Shown here: piece after piece, positions 12,258 through 24,000 of the stretch
How the letters are laid out: every line of letters starts with the position of its first letter
Position numbering within the stretch: position 1 is the stretch's first letter
Assembly (NCBI GenBank): GCA_964059195.1
Contig: CAXKWD010000011.1
Coordinates: forward strand, 12,184,451-12,248,450
Origin: Ectobius pallidus
Lineage: Eukaryota; Arthropoda; Insecta; Blattodea; Ectobiidae
Reading direction: 5' to 3'
Length of the DNA: 64,000 nt
Made by a program: the position numbers and the translations under genes
The notes under the pieces: generated by a model
The model's input: only the letters and a program-made list of their open reading frames with translations
What the model was told of the DNA's origin: nothing
The model's database searches: none

Positions 12258-12508
12258 AAACGCCGTGGATCTGCATCCCTAAAGGGACTAGGCCTACTAT
12301 CCTACAGCTGCATCATCTACCTTAGACGGACGTTAATGATGGTCTCCGTGACTGGAGCCGCTACTTCTCAATCAAGTTTGAATCACGAGGCTGAGTGCAT
12401 CCTGTTCAAGACCTCCCTACCTCAGAAAAATCCGAGGAGGTGCCGGGGATCGAACCCATGCCTGCGGATCCGTAGGCAGTACCGCTAGCCACGAGACCAT
12501 GAAAGCCT
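12258..12508 (-). mobile_element. tRNA-derived SINE, family 2 (copy A)
   Basis: On the minus strand a tRNA-like head with B-box GGGTTCGATCCCC-type sequence is followed by the body shared with 26,178, 37,433 and 53,837 (CTCGGATTTTTCTGAGGTAG and a later GGCTCCxGTCA block). It is orthologous to 37,433-37,697, so it inserted before the segmental duplication. Confidence 0.8.
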
Positions 12509-12911
12509 CCTCACTCTGTTAATATAGTAATTTCATATCGTTTGAAAGAGCACTCCCCGACTACATCTAAGCCTACTGCAGTCTACAAAAAGAAGATAAA
12601 GTATTTACGTTTATAAAACTCCGTGGTCATTATTTATATGAAGAATATAAAATAAATATATTTGCTCAGGCATTCAACATAAAAGCAGTATGTTACCTTC
12701 ACCCAATTACATCTGAGTACATTCTTCTTGTTAACGCGTGACACAACTCACCCGCCTCCTCCTATAGTACATTCTTAGTTAACTTAATTGTTCGCTGTAC
12801 AAACATTGCAAACCTGCTCATCACCATTTTCTACTTCTCCATTCTCATTTGTGTGTTGGATGTCAGATATCCCATTTCACTGTATATGACGTAAATATAT
12901 TTTAATGAAGT

Positions 12912-13055
12912 AGACCATTAAGGGTAATTAGTCATAGGAGAGAGATTCCATCTGGCGCGGTGAATAGAACTCTCGGTAGCTCAATAAGTAGAGCATCGTC
13001 ACGAAAGCCGAAGGTCGAGCGTTCGAGTCCCAGTATCAGGAATTTTTCTCCTAAA
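12912..13055 (+). mobile_element. tRNA-like repeat, family 7, single head
   Basis: Reads GTAGACCATTAAGGGTAATT, then AGAGATTCCATCTGGCGCGG, then a tRNA-like stretch with A-box TAGCTCAATAAGTAGAGCA, B-box GCGTTCGAGTCCC and the family tail GGAATTTTTCTCCTAAAATA. The same family occurs with paired heads at 27,386 and 62,258. Copy B keeps only the front part (39,310-39,350), cut by a SINE. Confidence 0.65.
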
Positions 13056-13541
13056 ATATTTTGGAAGCAATAGAGTCTCAGCACTGCAATTTTGAATCAA
13101 CAAAAAGAAGAAATCGTCAGTTTTCAGTGCGCGGGCGCTTTGTACGAGGTTAGACACTGACTTGGAACGCATTTGGGAATTCCCCAATCCAACCATTCTC
13201 AACCACTCCCTCCTTCGCACCCACTTAGCGCCACGTTCCAAAAACAAATTCAGTCGGGTCAGCGACCGTATGGTTAGCGCATGTTTGGATTTGTACACTA
13301 AAAAGTGCAAAATGAACATAGAAATAGTGAATTGGAGGCATTATGAAGACTTGACAAGGATGAGGTTAGAAGGAGCTAAGCGTTTTTTGGAACCATAGGC
13401 GTAACCAAGCCGACCATATGGGAGGGTTATAACATGGGGGGATCTGGGGGTATGGAATACCCCCCAGGGAGAGGGTGGCTCGGGGGTCCTCCTCCGGAAA
13501 ATTTTAAAAATTAAGATGCACAATAACGAGTTTTAAGCTTT

Positions 13542-13543
<2 letters not shown>

Positions 13544-13591
<48 letters not shown>
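13544..13591. repeat. (TA)n microsatellite
   Basis: About 24 TA units directly at the 3' side of the minus-strand LINE; it may be the LINE's tail expanded after insertion. Confidence 0.9.
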
Positions 13592-13592
<1 letters not shown>

Positions 13593-14815
13593 CCTATATG
13601 GCGGGGGTCCTACAGCCTTTGCCGCATCCCGCATTTCGATCTCCATGCCTCTTTGTCCCTCCATTCATCTTCTCCTATAGCCCTGTCGATCATAGCAGTT
13701 TTAATTCCTTCTCTCCATTGTGTTGTCTGTCTTCCTCTTCTCCTCCTGTTCTCTGGGTTATAATTCAGAGCTCTTTTTGGCCATCTTCCTTCTATCATTC
13801 TTTTTACATGTCCATACCATAATAACTGTCTCGTTTCTATCCTCTCTGCTCTTGTAAAAATCGTTCCAGTTCGCCTTCTAATTTCTGCGTTTGGTACATG
13901 TTGCAGCTTCGAGATCCTACATGATCTTCTTAGGAATTCCATTTCCACTGTATGAATTGTCCTTCTATCTTTCCTCGATAATTGCCAACATTCAGATCCA
14001 TAGGATAGTATCGGTTCCACCACTGCCCTGTATATTCTCATCTTTGTCTCAATTTTCATTCTATTAGACCATAATACGCTGTTTAAAAGATAAATAGCTC
14101 TCTATCCTAGTTGTACTCTATTTTGAATATCTTTTCTGGTTGTTCCCTCTGTTAAGATAATACTCCCCAAACACTTAAACTGACTGCTCTCTCTGATATT
14201 CCGAATATATAGATCTACATCCTCTTGTTCTTCTCCAACTCTCATATACTCTGTTTTTACCATGTTCATATTGAGACCCCATTTCTTATACTCCTCCCCC
14301 AGTTTCCTCATCATATAATCAATATCATACTCTTCACTTGCTATTACCACTTTGGTCATCTGCATATAACAGCGTCGTCAAACAAGAGTCCTCCATCTGA
14401 ATCCCCATTCTTGAAATTTTCTTCCTCCATTCCTTAAGTGCTTCTTGAATCTATATTTTAAATATGGTCGGTGATAAGCAGCAGCCTTGTTTGAGGCCCT
14501 TTGAAATAGGAAAAGATTCTGAGACATTGTTTCCCATTTTGACAGCACTCTTTGCATTCATATATAATTTCCAAATAGCCTCAACATAAGTCCTATTAAG
14601 ATTTACCTTTGTCAATATATCAAATAATCTTTTCAAGGGTATTGTATCGTAGGCTTTCTCTAAATCCACGAGTACCAAATGAGTTGATAGATTCCTGGCT
14701 TTCCTCTTTGCTAATATCTGCTGTAATACAAAAATATTGTCCATACATGATCTTCCAGCCCCAAAACCACTTTGTTCTTCTATTTCCTCCAGCTCCTTTT
14801 CAACCTCAACATTAA
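13592..14815 (-). pseudogene. 5'-truncated LINE: reverse transcriptase and C-terminal domain
   Basis: Minus-strand pieces in order: an RT palm start (EEQSGFGAGRSC), LVDLEKAYDTIP, GLKQGCCLSPTIF, then a stop and the catalytic motif LLYADDQ near 14,365. A frameshift follows, then MVKTEYMRVGEEQEDVD, and finally the C-terminal part with KMRIYRAVVEPILSYGSECW and RGRQTTQW. This order is typical of apurinic-endonuclease-type non-LTR elements. The endonuclease is missing. At least one stop and one frameshift make it inactive. Confidence 0.88.
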
Positions 14816-15502
14816 TTCAATTAATTAATACATATTCAAAATTACATTAGTACTCTAAAATACAATACTTTAATTTACTCTGAATTTCAGACGTCGAGGC
14901 TATTTTGCAAGTTCGTCCAGAAATTCATCAGGGAAAATACTAATTTCTCTGTGTATATTTAACATAGCTAGTCCATTCAGTCTATCTTGTCCTGTCGCAT
15001 TTCTCATCATAGCATCACAGCATTGTTGCCAGACTATTTATTTGGTGAACGACTGCCGAAAGTTTGAAAATATTAGGCTGCAATAGTAGGCTATAGTATT
15101 CACATAAAATATAACTCAAATGTTTTATACGTCATTATTTGTTAAAAAAATAAATTGTACAATTTTCATTTTTTTATCAATGGTGGGGGGTTCAAATCCC
15201 AAACCCCTCCTCGTTACGCCTCTGTATGGAACAACAGCCCAAGCGACAGCGATAGAAACCTGCTGTTTAGACGGTGCTCGGTGCTCGGAACGGTGCAGTT
15301 CATTGAAACAAAAGACAATTAAGATGTCTTTAATGCAATGATGTGTTTTGTCTTCGTCAGTACTCAAATAGATCTGAAATGTTCAACTTAAGTAATATTT
15401 TTGTTTATTTTTAGTGTAAGGCAATCTGTGTGTTTTTATTTAATAGATTACTATGCTATAATATTTAACATAACTACATTTCTTTTTATACCAAGGCTTT
15501 AT

Positions 15503-15835
15503 CGTGTAACCGTGGTATAGTGGTTGAGACACTGCGCTACAAACCGGAAAGTCACGGGTTCGAACCCCCATGAGGTCATTGGGATTTTACAATTGACCTA
15601 ATCCTTCTGGTGGCACTATGGCCCTGGGGTCGACTCAGCCTCTAACAGAAATGAGTACCAGGAGAAATCCTGGGGGTAAAAGCGACCGGTGCGTAAGGCT
15701 GACAACTTTACCTCCTTCTTGTGCTGAATGTCTTAAAAACTGGGAGCCTCAACCTCCTGGAACCCTAAGGTCCTCCACGGCTTGTAAAGGGATCACTTTA
15801 CTGCTCACTTTTTCATGTCATCATCATCATCATTA
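15503..15835 (+). mobile_element. tRNA-derived SINE, family 1 (copy A)
   Basis: The head has A-box TGGTATAGTGGTTGAGAC and B-box GGGTTCGAACCCC, then a body with TTGACCTAATCCTTCTGGTG and GGGAGCCTCAACCTCCTGGA, ending in a TCATCATCATC tail. Related copies lie at 21,473 and 39,366; the latter appears orthologous, giving an insertion older than the duplication. Confidence 0.88.
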
Positions 15836-15904
15836 ACAAACATGTGAATTGATAAATTGTTCAAAATTAACAAACATGGTTTAGGTCATGTGGCCTGTTC
15901 CGTC

Positions 15905-17040
15905 TCAATAGTAAGAATATTTATTAGTGTTGAATTAAAAAAAGGTCTATCCAACGTCTTCTGGGACTTCCAACATCTCGTCTTCCTCTTGGTTTGTAGT
16001 TGTATAATATTTTTGGGATTCTATCTTTTGTCATTCCTTTTATGTGGTCATACCATCTGTTTACATAATCCTGTGTTTTTTCTGAGATGTTGCTTATTCC
16101 TAGTTTTTCCCTCAATTCTGTGTTTTGTTTGTCGTACTTTAAGGTATATCCTGCCAGCGGTCTCAGAAATTTCATTTCCGCTGCTTCCATTCTCTTTTTT
16201 TGCTGTTTATTTATGCTCCAAATTTCGGATCCATAAATTGGAACAGCCATGGCTTTATAAAATTTTAAGGCTGTTTCTGTTCTTACTTTCTTTCCAAAAG
16301 TTCTTTTCATTGTCCCAATTAATCTTTGATATTTTGGTAGTTTACTGTCGAAATCATATATGTAATTATAAGATATTGTGCAGCCTAGTTAATTGAAACT
16401 GTTCACTTGTTCTATAATTTTGCTTTCAACTACTATTTTTAGTCTTAATGGCATTTTTCCTCTAAACCCCATTACTTTGGTCTTTGTTGAAGAAATTTTT
16501 AAATTAAATTCTTTTGCAACTTTATTTAATTCATGGATGGCTTTTTGTAATTTATTTTCTGAATCTGTAAATATTACCTGGTCGTCTGCAAACATTAGAG
16601 TATTAGTGGAGGCGTTTATATTAAAATTTTGTCTTAAATTTAAATTAAGTTTCCAATTTCTGGTGACTTCGTCAGTATAAAAGTTAAATAAAATGGGTGA
16701 TAATGGACACCCTTGTCTTACCCCTCTTGAAATTTATTTTTCATTATTTGATATTCCATTTTCAGTTTTTATTTTAATTTTTGTATTTTTATACATACTC
16801 TGCAGAACTCCGATCAAGTGTTTTGGAATACCTCTATTGAATAATACGTCCCATAATTTGTTTCTGTTAACAGTGTCAAATGCGTTTTCGTAGTCCATAA
16901 ATGCTATGCAAGTTTGAATGCTATATTCTCTATTCTTTTCTATTAATTGGCTCAGTGGAAAGATACTAGTCATACATGATCTATTATTTCTAAAACCATT
17001 TTGTTCTTCTAAGAGAGTTTTTTCGTGTAATTTCGTAAAT
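15905..17040 (-). pseudogene. 5'-truncated LINE with one almost open frame
   Basis: From about 17,030 down to 15,924 one minus-strand frame runs about 1.1 kb with only two stops (at about 16,734 and 16,389). It contains EEQNGFRNNRSC, AFMDYENAFDTVN, RGVRQGCPLSPILFNFY, the catalytic LMFADDQ, and the C-terminal KFYKAMAVPIYGSEIW and GSPRRRW. The second stop replaces a tyrosine in the usual FNYLG motif. The endonuclease is lost by truncation. Copy B has almost none of this element. The few lesions suggest it is younger than the 13,592 LINE. Confidence 0.88.
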
Positions 17041-17534
17041 CAGAGTTTTTCGGTAGTTTGATGTAGTGTCGGTCCTGTTCACCTCAAATTACCGATGTTC
17101 TTCTGTACTTGTTGACATGGGAGAAAACCCTTGGTGATTATGGGCCTAAGTGCCATCTTCACATCACCATGTCACATTGTCGGTTCTTGTTAATAAACAG
17201 GTTCTGTTTCCTCTGAGCTCTTTAATTCTAACTTGACTTATTTCCGTCCACCTATCTGTATTTTTGCCATCACTGGTCCATGTTGCTTACACAATGAAGT
17301 GTGAAAAATTACAAACGTATAAAACTTTAATTAATAAACATTAATACAAAACTAAATCACTTGTAAACGTTCATATGTAGTGGAATTAATACCCTTGTAG
17401 GTATTCGAAAGTATAGCATTCCTTTAGGTAGATATAGAACAAACTCTATCATGCTGGATAACGTTATTTATGACCCAACTCTTAGTCAATATGGTATGCA
17501 ATCTGAATGAGAAACTTTTGTGTTCCAGCGATAT

Positions 17535-17540
17535 TTTATT
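17535..17540 (-). promoter_or_regulatory. Poly(A) signal of gene A
   Basis: AATAAA on the minus strand, about 93 nt after the gene A stop codon. It is conserved at 41,157-41,162 for gene B. Confidence 0.6.
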
Positions 17541-17632
17541 ATAATTATGCCGTGGAAGACTGAAACATAGTTAATTAATCATGTAAGAGCATGTGGTAAG
17601 AGCTGGTACGATGAAAGATCAGACCTGTGCAG

Positions 17633-17872
17633 TTAATTTGCTGGGCTTGGAATTGGTGATGGCTCTTCGACAATTGCGATCACGCCTTGACACAGAAGGT
17701 CCATGAGTTCATTATTGACATCGAACAACGTGGAAAGTACCATGTAGTTTTCCTGATTCCTGAGCATATTGGCCATTCTCTTGCTCATAGTTGGAGTGGA
17801 AACAGGAACCATTGGCACTGTATCCTCATCTGAAGAGTCAGATGCGGCATACCCTTGAGATGGCACGTTTAT
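17633..17872 (-). CDS. Gene A exon 4 (last coding exon)
   Basis: Acceptor TTTATTTTCCAG precedes ATAAACGTGCC; phase 0 start; 79 codons plus stop. Compared with gene B it lacks 30 nt near the start (in frame) and one base near the end (frameshift), so the last roughly 20 residues differ. Confidence 0.7.
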   Translation of the reverse strand: MNVPSQGYAASDSSDEDTVPMVPVSTPTMSKRMANMLRNQENYMVLSTLFDVNNELMDLLCQGVIAIVEEPSPIPSPAN

Positions 17873-17946
17873 CTGGAAAATAAATCAACTTCTTCAACTT
17901 CTTCGTCTACGAAGGCTGGAATTTCTGTAGTGATAACACCTTGTTG

Positions 17947-18017
<71 letters not shown>

Positions 18018-21000
18018 TGTAAGAATTAGGCGACACGCTTGCTGCATATACAAAAATCTCTGGGCAAATGGTTTTCTTTAACAGTACATGATTTTGGATA
18101 AATCTATAGGCTCCATTATCTCATGGTGGGTGAACATTCATTTCCAACACGAAATCTCTACCATTCTGCTATTTTAACGAAATTTGTTAGTTTTTTTATT
18201 AAGATGAAACTCGTTTGACTCCAATCCACATATAATTAATATTAAAGAGCATGTTCCACTATTACTTCTACAATCTAGAATTTAATTTAATTTCTACACT
18301 ATCATTAATTTTGGAGACATTTTGCTTCATCGCAAACAGACTTCTCCAGTGTAATGAATATTTCATTCTGAACTATTTCTTAAAAATGGAACTCAAAGGG
18401 TTGGTTAGATATGGTTATATATATTTTCTTCAAGTTTATAGGTTGGATAGATGTATACTTTCATATTCATTCCACAAGATAAGCGAAAGTAGTACGTGTC
18501 ATTGTGGTCATTGGAAAGTTTACAAATATACCCAAGTACATTTAAAATATTAGGATCAAATAGAAACATTACTTAATGTTAGCTAATGAAGAGATTGATT
18601 TTAACTTTTTTTTACACATGTTGCTTAAACATACGAATAGGTTTAACGTTAACTTATCAGTTATTTTGCAATACAGTAAAAATGTTACAGGAGGTTCGTA
18701 AAATATCAAAATTACTTAAATCCTAGTCATGGTTCAAGTACCTTGACTGTGTCTCTCCATAATGTAAAGAGGGGCAAATATTGCAATTGCCACAAATAAA
18801 TTTTCCACCTTAAAATTGGAGGGAGTCGGTTTAAATATTTTGTATGAACATTTTGGTTTTAATAAGAAAGTTCACTTAGGGAAGAAAATACACTTGGAAA
18901 ACTCAAATTGTGAAGTTTGGAAATGAACGTAACTAGCAAATACATTGTGAACATTGGAAACGAATCAAGCCCGAAAATACTCAATTTTGAATTCTGGAAA
19001 ATATGTACGTAACTTGGAAATGCACTCTGGAAATAACATGACTTGGAAATGCATTCTGTACTTTGGAAATGAACATAACCTGGAAATACATTGTGAACCC
19101 TGGAATTGAACACGATTTTTAAATGCTCACATTGTGAATTCGGAAATGAACGTAAGTTTGAAAAGCATTGTGAACTTTGTGAATGAACATAGCTAGGAAA
19201 TACATTGTTAACATTGGGAATGAACATATCTTTGAAATACATTGTGAACGTTGGGATTGAACATTGTTTGGAAAAAGTCGCATTGTGAACTTTGGAAACA
19301 AACATAACTGTGAAATATATTGTAAGCGTGCTGTGTCTCTAATGTAGGAGTGACTCATTTCTATAATAAAACGTTTATGGAGGTTCAAGAAAGGAACCCC
19401 TAATGCATTTGTTACCTAAAACGAAAACTGGAGATTCATTATTTTAAAAATGCGCTGTTATGTGGGTCAAGTGAAACTGTTGAACTATTAAAACACCAGC
19501 TTGTTTAATCATGCATTTCTGTGAAAGTGAAGATAACTTATTCATAAGAATATTTTAGTATAAGAATTTAGAGAACACAGTACTAAACTCAATAAACTAA
19601 ATTAAACTAAACTAAAATTACATTTGACTTACGTCATATTGTTTCGGAGTGACGCCGCTTGGACCAGCCAACATCTCTTCAGGTAAGGTCGTCGCTGTAA
19701 CATGTAATAACGTCAATAACAAATATTAAAATATTAAATATCAATAGCACGGGGTGAAGGTTTACAAAAAGTCCTTTTTAATTTGAAGTCTCATAGTTAC
19801 AAAAATCCGTAAAGTTAACTTGAAGCTACAATGCGAACCAAAGATGAAGCTACCGGACTTTCACCGTGCATAGAGAACGATTTCTGTTTACCTATGTGAA
19901 TTTTGTTACGCTTATTTTCCTAGAGAGGGCAGAGGGACAGGTGGTAAGCCCATCGCCCCTTAACCCCCTCCGGAAAGTAAGGTATTACTTGGACGTGAAA
20001 TGGCCGATAAATTTTGTCCAGAGGCTCTAATTTAGGCTTGGAGTTCTTTTACGTGCCGTAAATCTACGACACGGGCCTCCCAGCTTAAAGTCCCTCCTGG
20101 AGGACTCCATGCCCAGGATGTTTACGTCCTGAAAAACCCATCGACTACGGCCGGGTTTGATCCCGCGACCTTCGGATCTAGAGGCGGGCGCGCTACCTCT
20201 AGACCACATTATTCTAAAACTTAATTTTGTAGGCCAATACTTTCAGCATAACGTCTTTGAAATTTTAAAGTGCATTTCTCGTACGACTGCTTTTCAGAAG
20301 ATACGTTACACTATGAAGCAGTTTTAAATCGGAAGAAATCGTTACCTAAGAGAGCAGCCCTGACTCAAGAAAATGTGTCTGTTTTTCGTACAAGGATTTA
20401 ACTAAGTAATACAATTTCAGTCGTCATGTAGCTCCGGGAATTGGGACTCCTTAAACTTCAGTGTTAAAGGGACTTACTGGCATAAAGTTCCTTATATAAA
20501 ATTTATGCGTCGTTGTCTGACACGAATAGATAATAAGGGACAGATTTCAACATTTACTTTCAGATAAAAGTGAGTAAAGAAATACTGAAAGCATTATTTT
20601 CATTCGGCTATTCTGTTAACTTCAATCTCCGGCAAGAGGTAGAAGGAGAGAAGAGAGCTAAAATTGTTGCGGCGATCGGAGCCCTGTGCCTTGGTGAAAC
20701 CAAGTCCTATGCACGGTAGAAGTGCTGTTGCTTCATCTTTGGTCTTATTATAGAAAAGTACATCATTTTATATGATGGGACAAACATTTTATATGATATG
20801 AGGGGACAAACAACTTTCGATGCTGAAAAATAGGTGAAGTATTATTATTTTTTTTTCTAAGCAATGAATTGTTCTGTAGCCTTGCAGTCTGGCATGCTCT
20901 ATATTGACTAGTCCTACAATTGCATACTATTTTCAGAATTAATTTAACTATTACAGTTAATGGGTAATTAACATTACAAAATGGCAGCCAAATTTTGTGC

Positions 21001-24000
21001 AGTTTCCCTGATAACTCAAACAGTTATTAATATATTGCAGTGAAATTTTGCATGCAAGTATATTTGATATTATTGAACAACACTGTCTATAAACATTGGT
21101 GTAACTTTAATATTTTATTTAAAAAATATATTTCTGATGTAAAAATTTCTAAAAAAAAAATTAACAAGTGATTAATTATTATTTTTTAAATACTTACACT
21201 GCAGATAATCCAAAGATCCTTGAACATTTTGGCTGCCATTTTGTAATGATAATTTCCCATTAACTGTAATAGTTAAATTAATTCTGAAAATAGTCTACAA
21301 TTATAGAACTAATCAATATAATGCTTGCCAGTTTGCAAGGCTACAGAGCAATTCATTGCTGATAAATAAAATAATGAAACTTCACCTATTTTTCAGGATC
21401 GAAAGCTGCATGTCCCCCCTTAATGTTCGTATTTGAATATTTAAAAAAATATAATAATCTACTAATACTACAGGGCACGCCTTAGCATAGTGGTTGAGGC
21501 GCTGCGCTACAAACCGGAAGGACGCGGGTTCGATTCCCGATGAGGTCGTTGGAGTTTCTCAATCGGCCTAATCCTTCTGGTGGAACTGTGGCCCTGAGTC
21601 AGCCTCTAATAGAAAAGAGTACCGGGAGCAATCCTGGGGGTAAAGGCGGCCGGTGCGTAAGGCTGACAAACTTATCACCTTCACGAATCCGAATGTCTAA
21701 AATCTGGGAGCCTCAACCTCCTGGAACCTTCTGGGCCTCCATGGTCAGTATAGGGAACACTTTACTTACTTTTACTAATACCACTCCTTACACAAGTTTG
21801 TAAGAAACATAATAATGTAATAATACCATACCTTACAAAAGTAAGTTAAAAAACAAATATAATAATCTACTAATACCACACCTTACACATGTAAGTTTGT
21901 AAAAGAAATCATGTATTTAACCCTTGTAACCTGTTTAGGATAGGGTAATTCCGGGAGAGACGGCCATGCGGGGGAGACGACCAATCGCTCTGATTTCAAG
22001 GCCGATAAACATATTTGAACGTAACTTGGTAGGCGGCAAGCTTTTGATACTAAGGGTGGCGTGCACCATCCAGGAGTAAATCTTACTAAAGTAGTAAATT
22101 TAAGACGGAGACCTGGAGTATACAAGAACCAGTACATCTGTCTCACTCTTAAGTCATACTAATGTATGTGCTAGAGTGAGACAGACAAACCGGTTTTTGT
22201 TACGTAAGGTTCCCTTCCTAAATGTACTACTTTAGTGCTACTCTTTTAGTAACTTACTCTTTTAGTTGGTGTTGGAGAGCTCAATTGATAGTTACTTCTT
22301 TAGTTGTTACTAAAGTAGTAAGCGATTTTTACTAAAGAAGTAGTCGAATTCTGCGCAGAACAGAGCAGAAACGTTAGTGCAGCGCAGCAGAACACGTGCA
22401 TTTCAATTGCCAGTATTATTCAAGTGCCAGATAATGAAAAGGAAAGGTTCGCTGAAACAATGAATATGAATTTGGGTTGTTCCAAATATTACTAATGACA
22501 ATCTTTATGTTTTAAAATAGGTCTAATAGTAATGTTTTATTCATTACTAATTTTAATTCTTTCAATTGAGTATTTTCAGTTTAGTAGCCTACGTATGGGT
22601 ACTGTGATTACAATTTTTGTGCAAACTATTTCTGTATTATAATGCAAACAATTGGAATTTCCAGTTGATTTTCATAATTGATTCACTGTCAATATTATAA
22701 TTATTTATCTCATAATAATAATAAAGTTCTAAAATATATTAAAATATTTATACTTCCTAAAGTTACATATTCTTCCCCAAAAACGATAAATCAATTATTC
22801 TATAGTTGTTTATCATAAATCTCACTATAATGAATTATTAATACTTATTGACTGTTTAACAATATTAATAAGAAGTATTACACAAAATCATGAAAAAGGG
22901 GGGATAAAAAGGATAACAAAACTAATAAGGGGCATTATGTTTCTGTCCTTTTTCAAATGCACAGAACATTTACTTAAAAAATATTACCTTATAAAAATAA
23001 TAATATTACAACTGAGAAATGTAATATTTAAACAAAAAATGGCGGTACAATATTTCGGAAGCTATGAACTCCAATAATAATTATGTAGATGGTTGTGTGT
23101 TTAAAAATAATTTCAGTGACTACTTCTCTAGATCCTGTGCAGCTTCAACCTCCGGGCCCCTCCTTAAAATTTTCTTTCGGCACTCATGTTGGCATTTTTT
23201 TCTATATAGTTTATAATGCTTCTCACTTTCCTGTCCACAGGGTTAATTAAAATAGTTAGCAGCATACTATAGACCTGCAGCATCTGCTATAGTTTATTCC
23301 CAAACATGAAAGTCTCGTCTCACTCCTCCATTCGAGACTTGGGGAGTCTTTAAGGAATGGTCTTACAATGTGTCCCCTTCTCAATGTACGCTAATCCCAG
23401 AGTCAGTCAAATTTTCTTCCGATGTGGCCTGTTTGGACATTTTTACACCTGGGTTAGAAAAAAGGACATATTATTCATTAACACTGCGGGTGCAACTATT
23501 GAACTTTTAGCTCTTATAATTATTATTATAATCTGGCATTCGCAATGTTGTGCTCTAAGTTAAGCTATAGAAGTGTAATGTAATAAAATTAATTTACAAT
23601 AATTACATTAAATCGTTTAACAATGAGAATCACCTATTGTTCAGTAATTCTATGGTTAAGTAGCAGGGGGAAGTGTTTTCTGGGTAGCTCCAAGAACGGA
23701 GGCTTTCATGTATTGGAATGTACTATACCTCGCCGATATCTGTATCCATATGATTAGCTTGAAATACATCGTCGTTTTCTGACCCAAAGTTAGGGAGAAC
23801 TGCAACATCTAAAGGCCGATCCAGCTAGGAAGATATTTAAGAGCACATGAGCTCCTTGTACCGTGCAATGCAAACGTCCCTTCCACTCACTCTTCCCCTC
23901 ACCTTTGGTGGACGTCTTCCTAATTGGATCGCTCTCCGCAATGATATTTCCACATTTGACTGGCTGAAATCACATGGATGTAGTGAGAATCTGACATCGT

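Larger units (their letters stand above)
13394..15224. mobile_element. hAT element with nested LINE
   Basis: Ends CATAGGCGTAACCAAG and, on the other strand, CAGAGGCGTAACGAGG. Flanks TTTGGAAC (13,386-13,393) and TATGGAAC (15,225-15,232) agree at 7 of 8 positions, as expected for an hAT TSD. Most of the interior is a minus-strand LINE (13,592-14,815) that landed inside. No hAT transposase remains. It lies in a stretch of copy A with no counterpart in copy B. Confidence 0.8.

Noticed and set aside
18859..19388. Two long minus-strand frames with repeating FPSYVH-type units
   Set aside because: They are translations of the 37-bp minisatellite, with no start or splice support.
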